The notes under the pieces: generated by a model
Told to the model about the DNA's origin: nothing
Databases searched by the model: none
What the model saw: only the letters and a program-made list of their open reading frames with translations
Shown: one piece after another, positions 21,705 to 33,479 of the stretch
Layout of the letters: every line of letters starts with the position of its first letter
How positions within the stretch are numbered: the first letter of the stretch is position 1
Assembly: GCA_026826555.1 (NCBI GenBank)
Contig: JAKSZT010054308.1
Coordinates: 1,806,029-1,870,028, forward strand
DNA: 64,000 nucleotides
Direction: 5' to 3'
From: Tolypeutes matacus
Taxonomy: Eukaryota; Chordata; Mammalia; Cingulata; Chlamyphoridae
Translations under genes and position numbers: made by a program

Positions 21705-22081
21705 CCGTTTCATATTCTTTTACGTTACCACAAGTAGGACTATATTTCATTTTACCTGTGAATATATCTAAATGGACTTTATCATAATAACTATGTTAGG
21801 CAGAATGATTCCAAAATTAACCCCTTTCTAGCTATTATGGTGTTTACGTCTTTGTGTTCGTAGTGTTAGAAGTTGAGAGGAGTACATGTACTATAGTTTC
21901 TGATGGCAATACATAAGTAGAAGCAGTTAGCACAAGAATGGCAAAGAACTAGCAACTTTAAACCTGTCTGGGGATCCCTCTAGCAATTTTTCTCTCTATC
22001 CAGACCAAGCTCTTTTGGATAATGACAAAATATAACTTTATTCTTGATATACACAAACAAGATTTAGGTTTGGGAGCTTAC
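21705..22081. other. Intronic sequence, nothing recognised
   Basis: No exon or repeat that I can name. Confidence 0.5.
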
Positions 22082-22240
22082 CAGGATCTGAACTTCATCA
22101 GATAATTCCAAGAAATTCCCCTCAAACTGCCCTGAGGAACTGTTCATACAACGGACAGTGACTTTGATACTGGTCCGACCAGCTGCTTTTGTATGGACAA
22201 CCATGGCAAAGTTATTCTCTATTGGGAGCTGTAGAAAAAC
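22082..22240 (-). CDS. NUP210L: NUP210L exon
   Basis: 159 nt encoding VFLQLPIENNFAMVVHTKAA...GNFLELSDEVQIL, both ends in phase 0. Two acceptors are possible: tctag at 22243-22241 (chosen, it keeps VFLQ expected after HSE) and ctacag, twelve bases further in. Donor gtaagc. Sequon NSS. Confidence 0.9.
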
Positions 22241-22449
22241 CTAGACAGTGAGGGGATGGATTAAGAAATATTCATGAGTAAACATTCTCTCACTTCTTTG
22301 TTTTAACAATAAGTAAAATGTGTCTAGGAAATGCCTATCTAGAAGAACTAGAATATGAGAGCTTATTTTCATAGTTTTTTTTTTTTTTTTCATATTCCCA
22401 GCAGCATAGGCACCTTTAAAGTTTGAATCTCTGTTTGCAGCGTTCAACT

Positions 22450-22540
22450 TTTTTTTTTTTTTTTTTTGAGGTACTGAGGCCAGGGATTGATCCCTGTACA
22501 TGGGAAGCAGCGTTCAACCACTGAGCCACAGCAGCTCCCC
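22450..22540 (-). repeat. Short single-headed SINE (gtactgaggccagggattg type)
   Basis: T run, then gattgatccctgtacatgg, ending ctgagccacagcagctccc. It is the same family as 27799-27886 and 33536-33622. Confidence 0.75.
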
Positions 22541-22546
22541 TGAGTT

Positions 22547-22754
22547 TTTTTTTTTTTTTTTAAGATTTTATTTATTTATCCCCCCTCCCTTGTTGTTTTT
22601 ATGCTCTCTGTCTTGCTCTCTGTGTCCATTCTGTGTACTCTCTGTTTCTGCTTGTCTTCTATTCTCATCTTCTCTTTAGGAGGCACCAGGAACTGATCCT
22701 GGGACCTCTGATGTGGGAAGCAGGTGCTCAACTGCTTGAGCCACATCTGCTCCC
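22547..22754 (-). repeat. tRNA-derived SINE, single-headed with long spacer
   Basis: T run, tttatttatccccc block, head ggaactgatcctgggacc, ends gagccacatctgctccc. Confidence 0.82.
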
Positions 22755-23032
22755 TTTAACTAATTCTTGCAAGCCTCCCTAAGATTCTAATGTTATTTCT
22801 AAGTCAATTCATTGACAGAAGAATGGAAATGATGGAATAGGTTTCTAGAATGGATTCAGACAATAGAACTTGAGATAGGACAGAAGTGAAGTAATCTACT
22901 CCTGGAGTAGAGGAAGAAAGAGAGCAAGAAAAGGAAGCTCTTATTTTGGGATTATGTTAAAGATGACTGATTTTCTCCCCACTTGCCTCCCTCACCACTC
23001 CAGTCTAGATTGGATAACAAGAATTAGAATTT

Positions 23033-23216
23033 GGGAAGCGGCTGTGGCTCAATCAGTAGGGCTCCCGTTTACCATATGGGAGGCCCTGGGTTCGGTTCCC
23101 GGGGCCTCCTGGTGAAGGCAAGCCCGCCCGCACGGCGTGGTTAGCTGACCTAGTGAGCACAAGCAGCATGGGGGGGATAAATGAATAAATAAATAAAATC
23201 TTTAAAAAAAAAAAAA
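23033..23216 (+). repeat. tRNA-derived SINE, GC-rich ~180-bp type
   Basis: Target duplication aagaattagaattt at 23019-23032 and 23217-23230. Confidence 0.92.
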
Positions 23217-23461
23217 AAGAATTAGAATTTGACAGATTTCTGGTAATAGGGAAGGTAGGACCAACAATAAGGCAAATGTTGAAGTAGACTCCTGCTTACC
23301 TCTTCGGCACTCATTTCATGTCTTCTCTCCCCTGCCTTCTTGCTAGCCAGACCCTCAAGACCACCCTTGTAGATTTTTTAATTTGCATATAGTTCCAAGT
23401 TCCAAAATCCTATTTCCCTTCTCCCCCCCATAAAAACTTCCATTTTCTTTATTTAGAAAGT

Positions 23462-23540
23462 AGGAAGATTGTGGGAAGATGGTAGAGTGGGAAGCACCAG
23501 GAATCAGTTCCTCCACCAAAACGATTATTGAACTGGCAGC
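23462..23540 (+). mobile_element. L1 5'-tip fragment
   Basis: About 75 bases (gtgggaagatggtagagtgg ... ccaaaacgattattgaactggc) match the 5' start of the L1 block at 24706, same orientation, 1.25 kb away. What follows does not resemble that L1. Confidence 0.65.
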
Positions 23541-24705
23541 TGTAGGGAAGAAAGTCTCATGCTAAAGAATGAGTGGTGTATAGTAATTTAATCGAAGTGA
23601 ATCTGTATATGCTCTAGATGGTGTCATTTCCATAGTGCAGGAAATCTTGTGGGCATGGAGACTTTTCGGTTGTCCATTTCAATACCCAGTTTGCCTATGC
23701 TGGGTATGAGGCAGAAAAAGAAAACCTTTGTATGGCTCTCAATTATTTCTTCTCTTAGAGGAGGGAAAGGTGCTTTAGGTATGAAAATTGGAGGAAGGGA
23801 GAAGAAAACAGAGACTAAGGCCTATGCCATCTGCTTTCATACAACCCTATTTGCTATTTAATGAAAACAACCAAATCCCTCTGCAGACCTGTACCAAATT
23901 ACGTACAGTTCCATCTCTCCTCAATTCCAAATATAACTAAGCTCTGGGAAGTCCCTGACAGATAAGCAGGAAAACCCAACCCACCAGACTTGCCCTAGAT
24001 CCAGGATTTTTAAGAAAGATTTCAAACAGATCTTTGCTATTTCCAGATTTCTTTTTACCTGACACAGAAATATCCTCCTAATTCTAACTTTGGTGACCCC
24101 ACTGTTCTCTCCCAAGATCTAACTCTAACTCTTTGTTTTTCGGGGTACTGAGCTGTGCCCTACTGGGTACCTTGACCCCAGGTTCCTTCTTCCTAAGATA
24201 AAACCCAGACCTAGGTGCCTGCCATTGTTCCCATATCACCTTGAGTGGGTTCCATCAAACTGATGATCAAAGGTAACAATGCTATGAACAGGTAAAGCTT
24301 TTCTGCAGCCTCCACATTTCTTATTGTTAATGTCAACTACCCATCATTAAGCACAAACATGATTATTAATATAATTAAATGTGTATCCAAATATGTTAAA
24401 GGATTATATTATATATTTAAACTCTGTGCACATATACATTATCTTCATTATGTGTTACTCATGTAACATAGTCATCTACTCACAAACACAATCATATTAA
24501 AGAAAACATTGCTTTTGAGAACTATTTTCAGCAAAGTATATTCAAAATCATGTAGTATTCCCTGAGAATTCAGATTTGGGCTCTTCATATGATCTGTAGG
24601 TTTCCAGAGTTCACAGAACAGTAGAAAAACAATAGTTTAGAAATTGAGTCAGTCAGTCTAAAAGTTATTATGATGAACTAAAATAAATTTAATGTTAAGA
24701 TCCCT
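23541..24705. other. Intronic sequence, nothing recognised
   Basis: Low GC, no splice-bordered ORF and no repeat that I can name; a decayed L1 5' UTR is possible. Confidence 0.4.
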
Positions 24706-25454
24706 AAAGTAGGAGGATTGTGGGAAGGTGGTGGAGTGGGAAGCACCAGGAATCAGTCCCTCCACCAAAATGATTATTGAACTGGCAGGAACTATCTGAA
24801 TCAACTATTTTGGATGTCTGGAGTCTATTGGAACACTGTGCAGCATCCAGTGAAGAGCTGAAGGAAGAAGCTTGCAAATTGCAAGAAATATCGGTAAACT
24901 TCACCTTCCCTGTAGTGGCTACCATCCCCTATCCTCCACGCCCCCACCACATGGCAGGCAGCAGTGGGGACTACAGTCCAGGTTCCTGGTGCAACTTGCT
25001 GGTGGGAAGGTAGGCTGTAAGGATCTAGTCCTCCAAGATCTGAAGGTTTGTGGTCTGCTTGTCTATCACTGCTTTGGATCAGCTACTTTGCTGGGGGTGG
25101 GGGAGATCTGAGGGTGGCCACTCGGGGAAAAGCAGTAGAAGAGTCTTAAGGAGGCAGTAACTTTTAAAAAATTCTCTTTTCTCTTTCCATTCCCCAACTG
25201 GGAGCAAAAATAGTTGGGAAAAGTCATAAATTGATGGCTCAACAAAAACAGCCCTCAACAACAACAACAACAACAAAAACTAGCAATCCCAGAAGAGTAG
25301 AACTATATTTCCAGAGAAATAACAATATTATAAAACACACAAAGAAACAGGAAAGTATGGACAATTTATAGGTGAAAAAAAAGGCTTTGTTAGACTCCAT
25401 CCCTGAGGAAGCTCATATGTTAGAACTATTAGTCAAAGACTTAAAAGAAAAAAA

Positions 25455-25661
25455 AAATTTTTTTTTAGGAGGTACTGGGGATTGAACCCAGGACCTCATA
25501 CATGGGAAGCAGGTGGCAGGTGCTCAACCACTGAACTACATCCACTCCCTAATGAGAGTTGGTTTTTTCCTTTGTTTGTTTTTAGGAGATATTGGGGATC
25601 AAACCCAGGACCTTGTACATGGGAAGCAGGTGCTCAACCACTTGAGCTACATCCATTTCCC
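25455..25661 (-). repeat. Composite two-headed SINE (four copies in window)
   Basis: Two heads in tandem (ggggattgaacccaggacc at 25478 and gggatcaaacccaggacc at 25595), joined by a T-rich linker starting gagagttggttttttcc. Equivalent copies: 31449-31660, 51684-51926, 54571-54793. Confidence 0.78.
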
Positions 25662-26472
25662 AAGGCAAAGACTTTAAATCAACTGTCTTAAATATGTTCA
25701 ATGAACTAAAGGAATCCATATACAAAGAACTAAAGGAAATTAGAAAAGCATTTTCAAAACAATGTAAAAAGAGAGAAATTATTCAAAGGAACCAGACAAT
25801 AACTTTGGAGCTGCAAATATAGTAACTGAAATGAAAAACTCATTTCAACAGAATATTTGAACAGGCATAAAAAAGGATCTAGAACTTGAACACAAGGCAA
25901 TTCAAATTATCCAGTGTGAGCAGCAAAAGAAAAAAAAAAAAAAGAAGAAAAACGAACAGAGTCTGAGGGACCTGTAGGACATTATCAAGTGTACCAACAC
26001 ACACATGATTGGAGTCACAGAAGGACAAGAGAGAGAAAGGGACAAAAAGGCATTTGAAGAAATAAGGGCTGAAAACTTTCCAAATCTGATGAAAGGCATA
26101 TTATACACATCCAGAAAGCTCAATGAACTCCAGGCAGGATAGTTTCTAAGAGATCTACACCAAGACACATTAGAGTGAATTGTCAAAACCCAAAGACAAA
26201 GACAAAGAAGATTTTGAAAGCGGCATGAGAGAAATAATTAGTCACATACACTGGATCCCCAATAAGACTATCAACTGATTTCTCATCAGAAACCATGGAG
26301 GCCAGAAAATAGTAGATGACATATTTAAAATCATTAGAGAGCAAAAAACTGTCCACCAAGAATTTTATGTCTGACAAAAATTACCTCTCAAAAATGAGGG
26401 AAAATTAAGACATTTGCAGATAAACAAAAGCTGAAAGAGTTCATTACTAGAAGACCTGCTCTATAAGAAATG

Positions 26473-26862
26473 CTGTGGAAGCAGATGTGGCTCAAAAATA
26501 TGGTACCAGATATTTTTACCACATCAAAAATAAGATGTGGTAAAAAAAATAAAGGTGAGCACGCAAGCCAGGCCCTCGCAGATGCATGGCGAGCCATGCA
26601 GCAAGATGATGATGCAACAAAAGAGAGACGCAGGGGAGAGTCAAGACGAGACGCACCAGAAACCAGGAACTGAGGTGGCACAAGTGACAGGGTGCTTCTT
26701 TCTCACACTGGAGATCCCTAGGATCGAATCCCGGTGAAGCCTGGAGGAGAAAAATAAGAAGAGAAGGCAAGAAACAGACACAGAAGATCACCCAGTGAAT
26801 GGACACAGACAGCAGGTGGGGGGGTGCCCTGGGTGCTCCCAGAGCAAACAATGTTGCAGCCC
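26473..26862 (+). repeat. tRNA-derived SINE, two-headed type
   Basis: Head ggaagcagatgtggctca, second head ggatcgaatcccggtg. It lies exactly between the two L1 ORF1-like modules. A 20-bp ttttaccacatc/gatgtggtaaaa stem-like stretch near 26513-26543 replaces the usual first-head sequence. Confidence 0.82.
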
Positions 26863-26867
26863 ACCCC

Positions 26868-27476
26868 ATCTAGAAATGTTTGACCCCTGAGATGCAGCAA
26901 GGGCTCAGGGCATTGAATGACAGCATGAAACAAACCAACATATGTGTTATGAGAGTTCCAGAAGGAGAAGAGAAGGGAAAAGGGGCAGAAAGAGTATTTG
27001 AGGAAATAATGGCTGAAAATTTCCCAACTCTCACGAAAAACATGAATATACATGTCCAAGGAGCACAGTGTACTCCAATCAGAATAAATCCAAACAGACC
27101 TACTCTAAGACACATACTATGCAGAATGTCAAATGCCAAACATAAAGAGAAAATTCTGAAAGCAGCAAGGGAGACGCAAACCATCACATACAAAGGATGC
27201 CCAGTAAGACTTAGTACAGATTTCTCATCAAAAACCACAGTGAGAAGAAGGCAGTGGTATGATATAATTAATATACTGAAAGAGAAAAATTGCTATCCAA
27301 GAATTCTTTATCTGGCAAAACTGTCCTTCAAATATAATGGTGAGTTTAAAATATTCATGGATAAACAGAAACTAAGAGAGTTTGTAAACAAGAATCCAGT
27401 TCTGCAGGAAACATTAAAGGGAATTCTGCAGCCGGAAAAGAAACAAGCGGAGAGAAAGGCTTGGAGGAGAGTGTAG
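26868..27476 (+). pseudogene. L1 ORF1-like module 2
   Basis: An open frame of 198 codons from 26880 reads as the L1 ORF1 RNA-binding and C-terminal region: VPEGEEKGKGAERVFEEIMA, MNIHVQGAQCTPIRINPNRP, then YPRILYLAKLSF and DKQKLREFV. The coiled-coil N-terminus is missing, so it is a 5'-incomplete copy of the single-stranded RNA-binding chaperone of L1. Module 1 at 25980-26460 encodes the same region with stops. Confidence 0.8.
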
Positions 27477-27798
27477 AAGTCAAAACTATCAAAAAGGGTA
27501 ACTAGAAGGATAAAAAGACAGACAAAAGTAAGATATGACATATGAAAGCCAAAAGATAAAATGGTTGAAGTAATAATGCCTTTACAGTAATATTGAATGT
27601 TAATGAATTAAACTCCCCAATCAAGACATAGGCTGAAAGAATGGATAAAAAACATGACTCATCCATATGCTGTCTGCAGAAGATTCACCTTAGACCCAAG
27701 GATGGAAATAGCTGAAAGTAAAAGGTTGGAAAAAGATATTTCATGCTAACAGTAACCAAAAGAGAGCAGCTATACTCATGTCAGACAAAACAGACTTT

Positions 27799-27886
27799 GT
27801 TTTATTTTTTTAGGAGGCAATGGGGATAGAACCCAGGATCTCATACATGTGAAACAGAAATTCAACCACTGAGCTATACCCACTCT
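27799..27886 (-). repeat. Short single-headed SINE
   Basis: taggaggcaatggggatagaa ... gagctatacccactc; flanks caaaacagactttgttttat and caaaacaggttttaa form the likely target duplication. Confidence 0.75.
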
Positions 27887-27990
27887 GTCAAAACAGGTTT
27901 TAAATGCAAAAAAGTTATAAGAGATGCAGAAGGCCATTGTATATTAATAAAAGGGACAATCCACCAGGAAGGAGTAACACTCATAAATAT

Positions 27991-28731
27991 TGTAGCAGTT
28001 TGATATTATTTATGAATTCCAAAAATAGATATTGGATTATGTTTGTAAACTGGTTTGTTCCTCTGGGCATATTAGGTTATAATATTGGATTCAGAAGTTT
28101 CACTTTTATGGGAAACGGATGTGGCTCAAGAGGTTCGGCGTCCGTCTACCATATGGAGAGACCGGGGTTCGATCCCCAGTACCTCCCGGCTTAAAAAAAA
28201 AAAAAAAAAAAAAAAAAGAAGTTTCACTTTTACTTGATTAAATAATGATTAAGGCTTTGATTGGGCCACATTGGTAGGACATTGAGTCCCTGCCCCCTTG
28301 GTGGGTGGGAACTCACAGAGAAGCCACACTGCAGAGAAGAGAGGTAAGAGTTTTGATTCTGGAGCCTGGGAAGTAAACACACAGAGAAGCAGATATGTGA
28401 GGAAGGAGAGAAGGCTCCATTAGACATGGCAGAGGCCCCGGGAAGAGAGATGATCTAGTCGCGTGATAGTCTACAGCTGACCTTATGAGAGAGTAGAGCA
28501 GCTGAGCCTGGAAAGAAACTAGCCCCAAGAAGAGAGGAACCCAGGAAGCCTGAACCCTTGCAGATGTCAGCAGCCATCTTGCTCCAACACGTGGCAACAG
28601 ACTTTGATGATGGAACTAACTTATGCTTTATGGCCTGGTAACTGTAAGCTTCTACCCCAAATAAATACCCTTTATAAAAGCCAACAGATTTCTGATATTT
28701 TGCATCAGCACCCCTTTGGCTGACTAATACA
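27991..28731 (+). mobile_element. Solo LTR, MaLR/ERVL-like, in L1 ORF2
   Basis: tgtagcagtttg ... tggctgactaataca with perfect 5-bp target duplication aatat at 27986-27990 and 28732-28736. Poly(A) region ccaaataaataccc at 28656. L1 endonuclease coding sequence resumes immediately on the right. A younger SINE (28109-28216) sits inside. Confidence 0.92.
28109..28216 (+). repeat. Short single-headed SINE inside the LTR
   Basis: Head gggaaacggatgtggctca; target duplication agaagtttcactttta at 28093-28108 and 28217-28232, perfect. Confidence 0.92.
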
Positions 28732-29445
28732 AATATCTATGTACCTAACCAGGGTGCTCCAAAATAAATGAGGCAAACTCTGCCAAAACTGAAAGGAGAA
28801 ATAGATATCTCTATAATAATAGCTGGAAACATCAACGTACCACTCACAACAATAGATAGAATAACTAGACAGAATATCAACAAGGAAACAGAGAATTTGA
28901 ACAATATGATAAACCAGCTGTACCTGACAGACATATACAGAACATTGCACCCCAAATCAGCAGATTATACATTCTTCTCAAATGCTCATGGAACTTTCAC
29001 CAGGATAGACCATATGTTGGGTCACAAAACAGGTCTCAACAAATATAAATATATTGAAATTATACAAGGCACTTCTCTGATCATAATAGAATGAAGCTGG
29101 AAATCAATAATGGATAGAAAAAGGGAAAATTCACAAATATATGGAGATTAAACAACCCACTCAAATAATCAGTGGGTCAAAGAAAAATTGCAAGAGAAAA
29201 TAGTAAATATCTTGAGATGACTGAAAATGAGTGCACAACTTATCAAAACTTATGGAATACAGTGATGGCAATGGTAAAAGGGAAATTTATAGCTCTAAAT
29301 GCCTACATTAAAAAAGAAAGAGCTAAAATCAATAACCTAAATTCAATAACCACCTGAAGGAACTAGAAAAAGAACAGCAAACCAATCACAAAGCAAGCAG
29401 AAAGAAAGAAATAACAATGATTAGAGCAGAAATAAATGAAATTGA

Positions 29446-29476
<31 letters not shown>

Positions 29477-31448
29477 AACAATAGAGAATCAACAAAACCA
29501 AAAGCTGGTTCTTTGAGAAGATCAATAAAATTGACAAACCATTAGCCAGACAAAGAAAAAAAAAGAGAGAGAGGTCACAAATAACTAAAATCAGGAATGA
29601 AAGTGGGAACATTAATACCTACCTTACAGAAATTAAAAGCATTATAAGAGGGTATTATGAATAAGTATGTCAACAAATTAGAAATTCTGGACGAAATGAA
29701 CAAATTCCTTGAAACATACAAATTACCTAATCTGATTCAAGAAGGAATAGAAAATTTCAACAGAAGTATAACAAGTAAACAGATTGAATCAGCTATAAAA
29801 AACTTCTCAAGAAAGAAAAGTCCAGGACCAGGTGGTTTCCCTGCTGAATTCTATCAAACATTCAAAGAAGATTTAACAGCAATCCTTCTAAAAGTCTTCC
29901 AAAAAATAGAAGAGGAGTGATTGCTTCTTAACTCATTCTATGAGGCCAGCATTAGCCTGATACCAAGATCAGATAAAGACAGCACATGAAAAGAAAATTA
30001 CAGACAAATATCCCTTATGAATGTAGATGCAAAATCCTCAACAAAATATTGAAAACCAAATCCAACATTATATTAAAAGGATTATACACCATGACCAAGT
30101 AGATTTATTCCAGGAATGCAAGGATGGCTCAACAGAAGAAAATCAATGAATGTAATAAATCATGTTAATAGAATGAAGGAAAAAAACACATGATCATTTC
30201 AATTGACACAGAAAAGGCATTTGACAAAATCAAACATGGTTTCACGATAAAAACCCTCAGAAATCTAGGAATAGAAGTGAAATTTCACAACATCATACTC
30301 AATGGTGAAAGTCTGAAAGCTTCCCCCTAAGATCAGAAACGAGACATGGATGCCTGCTGTCACCACTGTTATTCAACATTGCACTGGAGTTCTAGCCAGA
30401 GCAGTCAGGCAAGAGAAAGAAATAAATGGTATCCAAACTGGAAAGGAAGAAGTCCAATTATTCCTATTTGCAGATGATATGATCCTATATATAGAAAATC
30501 CCAAATAATCTACAAGAACTAATAAATGAGTTCAGCAGAATTTCAGTATAGAAGGTAAACATGCAAAAATCAGTTGGGTTTTTATACACCATTAATGATC
30601 AATCTGAAAAGGAAATCAAGAAAATGATTCTGTTTATAATAGCATCTAAAGGATTAAAATATCTAGGAAAAAATTAACCAAGGAGGTGAAAGACTTGTAC
30701 ACTGAAAACTACAAAACATTGCTAAAAGAAATTAAAGAAGACCTAAATAAGTGGAAAGACATCTGGGGTGCATTGGAAACATATTGGAATTGTTAATATT
30801 GTTAAGATGTCAACACTGCCTAAAGCAATCTACAAATTCATTTCAATCCCTATAAAAATTCCAGCAGCTTTTTTTTGCAGAAATGGAAAAGGTGATCTTA
30901 AAATTCATATGGAATTGCAAAGGGCCCCAAATAGACAAAATAATCTTGAAAAAGAACAAAATTGGAGGACTCATACTTCCTGATTTCAAAACTTACTACA
31001 AAGCTACAGTATTAACAGTGTGGTACTGGCATAAGGATAGACATACAGACCAATGGAATAGAATTGTGAATTGAATCCAGATATAAATCCACACATCTAT
31101 GGCCAATAGATTTTCAACAAGGGTGCCAAGTCCATTTTGTGGGGAAAGAAGGGTTTCCTCAACAAATGGTGCAGGGGCAACTGGAAATCCACATGCAAAA
31201 AAAAAAAAAAAGGAAGTGGACCCTTATTTCTCACCATATACAGAAATTAATTCAAAATGGCTCAAGAAATAAACAAAAATAAAAAACAAAAATGGCTCAA
31301 GAACCTAAATATAAGCGTGAATACTATAAAACTCTTACAAGAAAACATAGGGAAATATCTTCAAGGCCTTGTTGTAGGCAATGGATTTTTCGGATTAACA
31401 CCAAGAATATGACAATAACAATATAAAACAGATAAAATGGACTTTATC

Positions 31449-31660
31449 TTTTTTTGTGGGTATCAGGGCCAAGGATGAAACCCAGGACCTCATATGTGGG
31501 AAGCCGGTACTCAACTACTGAGCCTCACAGCTCCCCTGAGTTGTTTTTTTCATCTGTTCGCTTGTTGGTTTGTTTTGTTTTTTGGAGGCACCGGGAACTG
31601 AACCCAGGACCACCCATGTGGGAAGCAGGCACTCACCTGCTTGACCCACATCTGCTCCTC
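31449..31660 (-). repeat. Composite two-headed SINE
   Basis: Heads near 31480 and 31600 separated by the gagttgttttttt linker; same arrangement as 25455-25661. Inserted in L1 ORF2. Confidence 0.75.
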
Positions 31661-31695
31661 TCTATTTTTAAATAGATATTAAAAACTTTTGTGCA

Positions 31696-32044
31696 GGGAA
31701 GCAGATGTGACTAAAGCATTTGGGCACCTGCCAACCACATGGGAGGTCCCGGGTTCAGTTCCTGGTGCCTCCTAGAGAAGACAAGCAAGATAGTGAGCTG
31801 ATGCAATAAAGATGATGCAACAAGGAGACACAAAGAGCAAACACAATGAAAGACACAACAAAGCAGGGAGCTGAGGTGGCTCAAGCAATTGAGTACCTCT
31901 TTCTCACATGGGAGGTCCCAGGTTTGGTTCCCAGTGCCTCCTAAAGAGAAGATGAGCAGACTCAGAGACACACAGTGAATGGCCATGGAGAGTAGACAGC
32001 AAGTACAAACAATGAGGGGGAGGGGATAAATAAATCTTAAAAAA
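31696..32044 (+). repeat. tRNA-derived SINE, two-headed type
   Basis: Head ggaagcagatgtgactaa; target duplication aaaaacttttgtgca at 31681-31695 and 32045-32059, perfect. Confidence 0.92.
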
Positions 32045-32884
32045 AAAAACTTTTGTGCATCAAAAGACATTATCAAGAAGTGAAAAGACAACCTACAGTA
32101 TGGGAGGAAATATTTGGAAACCATGTATCTGATAAGGATTTAATATCCAGAATATAAAAAGAATTCCTACAACTCAACAAAAAGACAAAAAATACAATTA
32201 AAAATAGGCAAAGGATTTGGGTAGACATTTCCCCAAATAAGATATTCAAATGGCCAGTAAGTACATGAAAAGATGCTCAACATCATAAGCCATTAGAGAA
32301 ATGCAAATTAAAATTACAAGATACTACTTCACATCCATTCAGATGACTATTATTTTTTTAAAAAACCTGAAAATAACAAGTGTTAGTGAGGATGTAGAGA
32401 AATAGGAACCCTCCTATATTAATAGTGGGAATGTAAAATGGTGCAGGGGCTGTGGAAAACAGTTTGGCACTTCCTCAAAAAGTTAAAAATAGAATTATAC
32501 CATATAACCCAGCAATTCTATTCCTAGGTAAATACCCAAAAGAATTCAAAGTGCAAACTTGGACAGATATTTGTACACCAGTATTCACTGCAGCACTATT
32601 CACAATAGCCAATGGCAGAAGCAACCCAAGTGTTCATCAACAGCTGAATGGATAAACAAAATGTGGTATAGCCATACAATGGAGTATTATTCGGCCGTAA
32701 AAACAAGTGAAGTGGTGGTATATGCTACAACATGGATGAAACTTGAAGACATCATATTGAGTTAAATAAGCCAGACACAAAAGAACAAATATTGTATGAT
32801 TTCTCTAACATGAAATACTTAAAATAAGCAAATTCATAGAGACAGAAAGCAGAATAGTGGTTACCAGGGGTGGGGATAAGAGGG

Positions 32885-33479
32885 TGTGACAGTTTGAATT
32901 TTGTGAATTATAGAAAAGATTATGTTGAACTAATCCATTCCTGTGGGTATTGGGATCTTTGATTGCATTAAATTCAGTTAAGGGAATTTTGATTAGATCA
33001 CTTGATTATATCACTTTAGGGCTTTCTGATTGGACTATGTCAGTGAGGTGTGACCCAGGTTGGGTCTCTGCCCTCTTGCTGGGTCTTATAAAAACCGAGA
33101 AAACACAGGAAGAAAGAGACACAGGAAAGGGAGCTCTACCATTTTGACCCACCACGTAAGAGAGAGGACTCCAGGTTTGCCTACAGCTGCAGAAAGACAG
33201 AGAAGACACGAAAGGCTCAAGGTGATGAGGCCCAGGGAAAGATGCCTGATTGCTCATAGCTGAGCTCCAGGAGAAAACAGAGAGAGACCGGCAGACCCAC
33301 CATCTTACGTCACCTCGTGTTAGGACTACAGGATCTTCCAGCAGATAACCTTTGATGAGAAATCATCTCCGCTTCATTTGGACATTTTTTGCAGCCTTGG
33401 AACTGTAAGCTTTTACCCCAAATAAAAGCCAACCCATTTCTGGTATTTTTGCAAAGGCAGCCTTTGGCAAACTAAGACA
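32885..33479 (+). mobile_element. 5' LTR of a MaLR-like element
   Basis: Runs tgtgacagtttgaattttgt ... tttggcaaactaagaca. ccaaataaaagcc near 33417 is the poly(A) region. Followed by internal sequence and a related, shortened LTR at 35159, so this is one end of a proviral remnant inserted into an L1 3' UTR. Confidence 0.85.

Noticed and set aside
22430..22520. gcagcgttcaac on both sides of a T run as a target duplication
   Set aside because: The right copy belongs to the SINE head (aagcagcgttcaaccactgag), so the match is coincidental.
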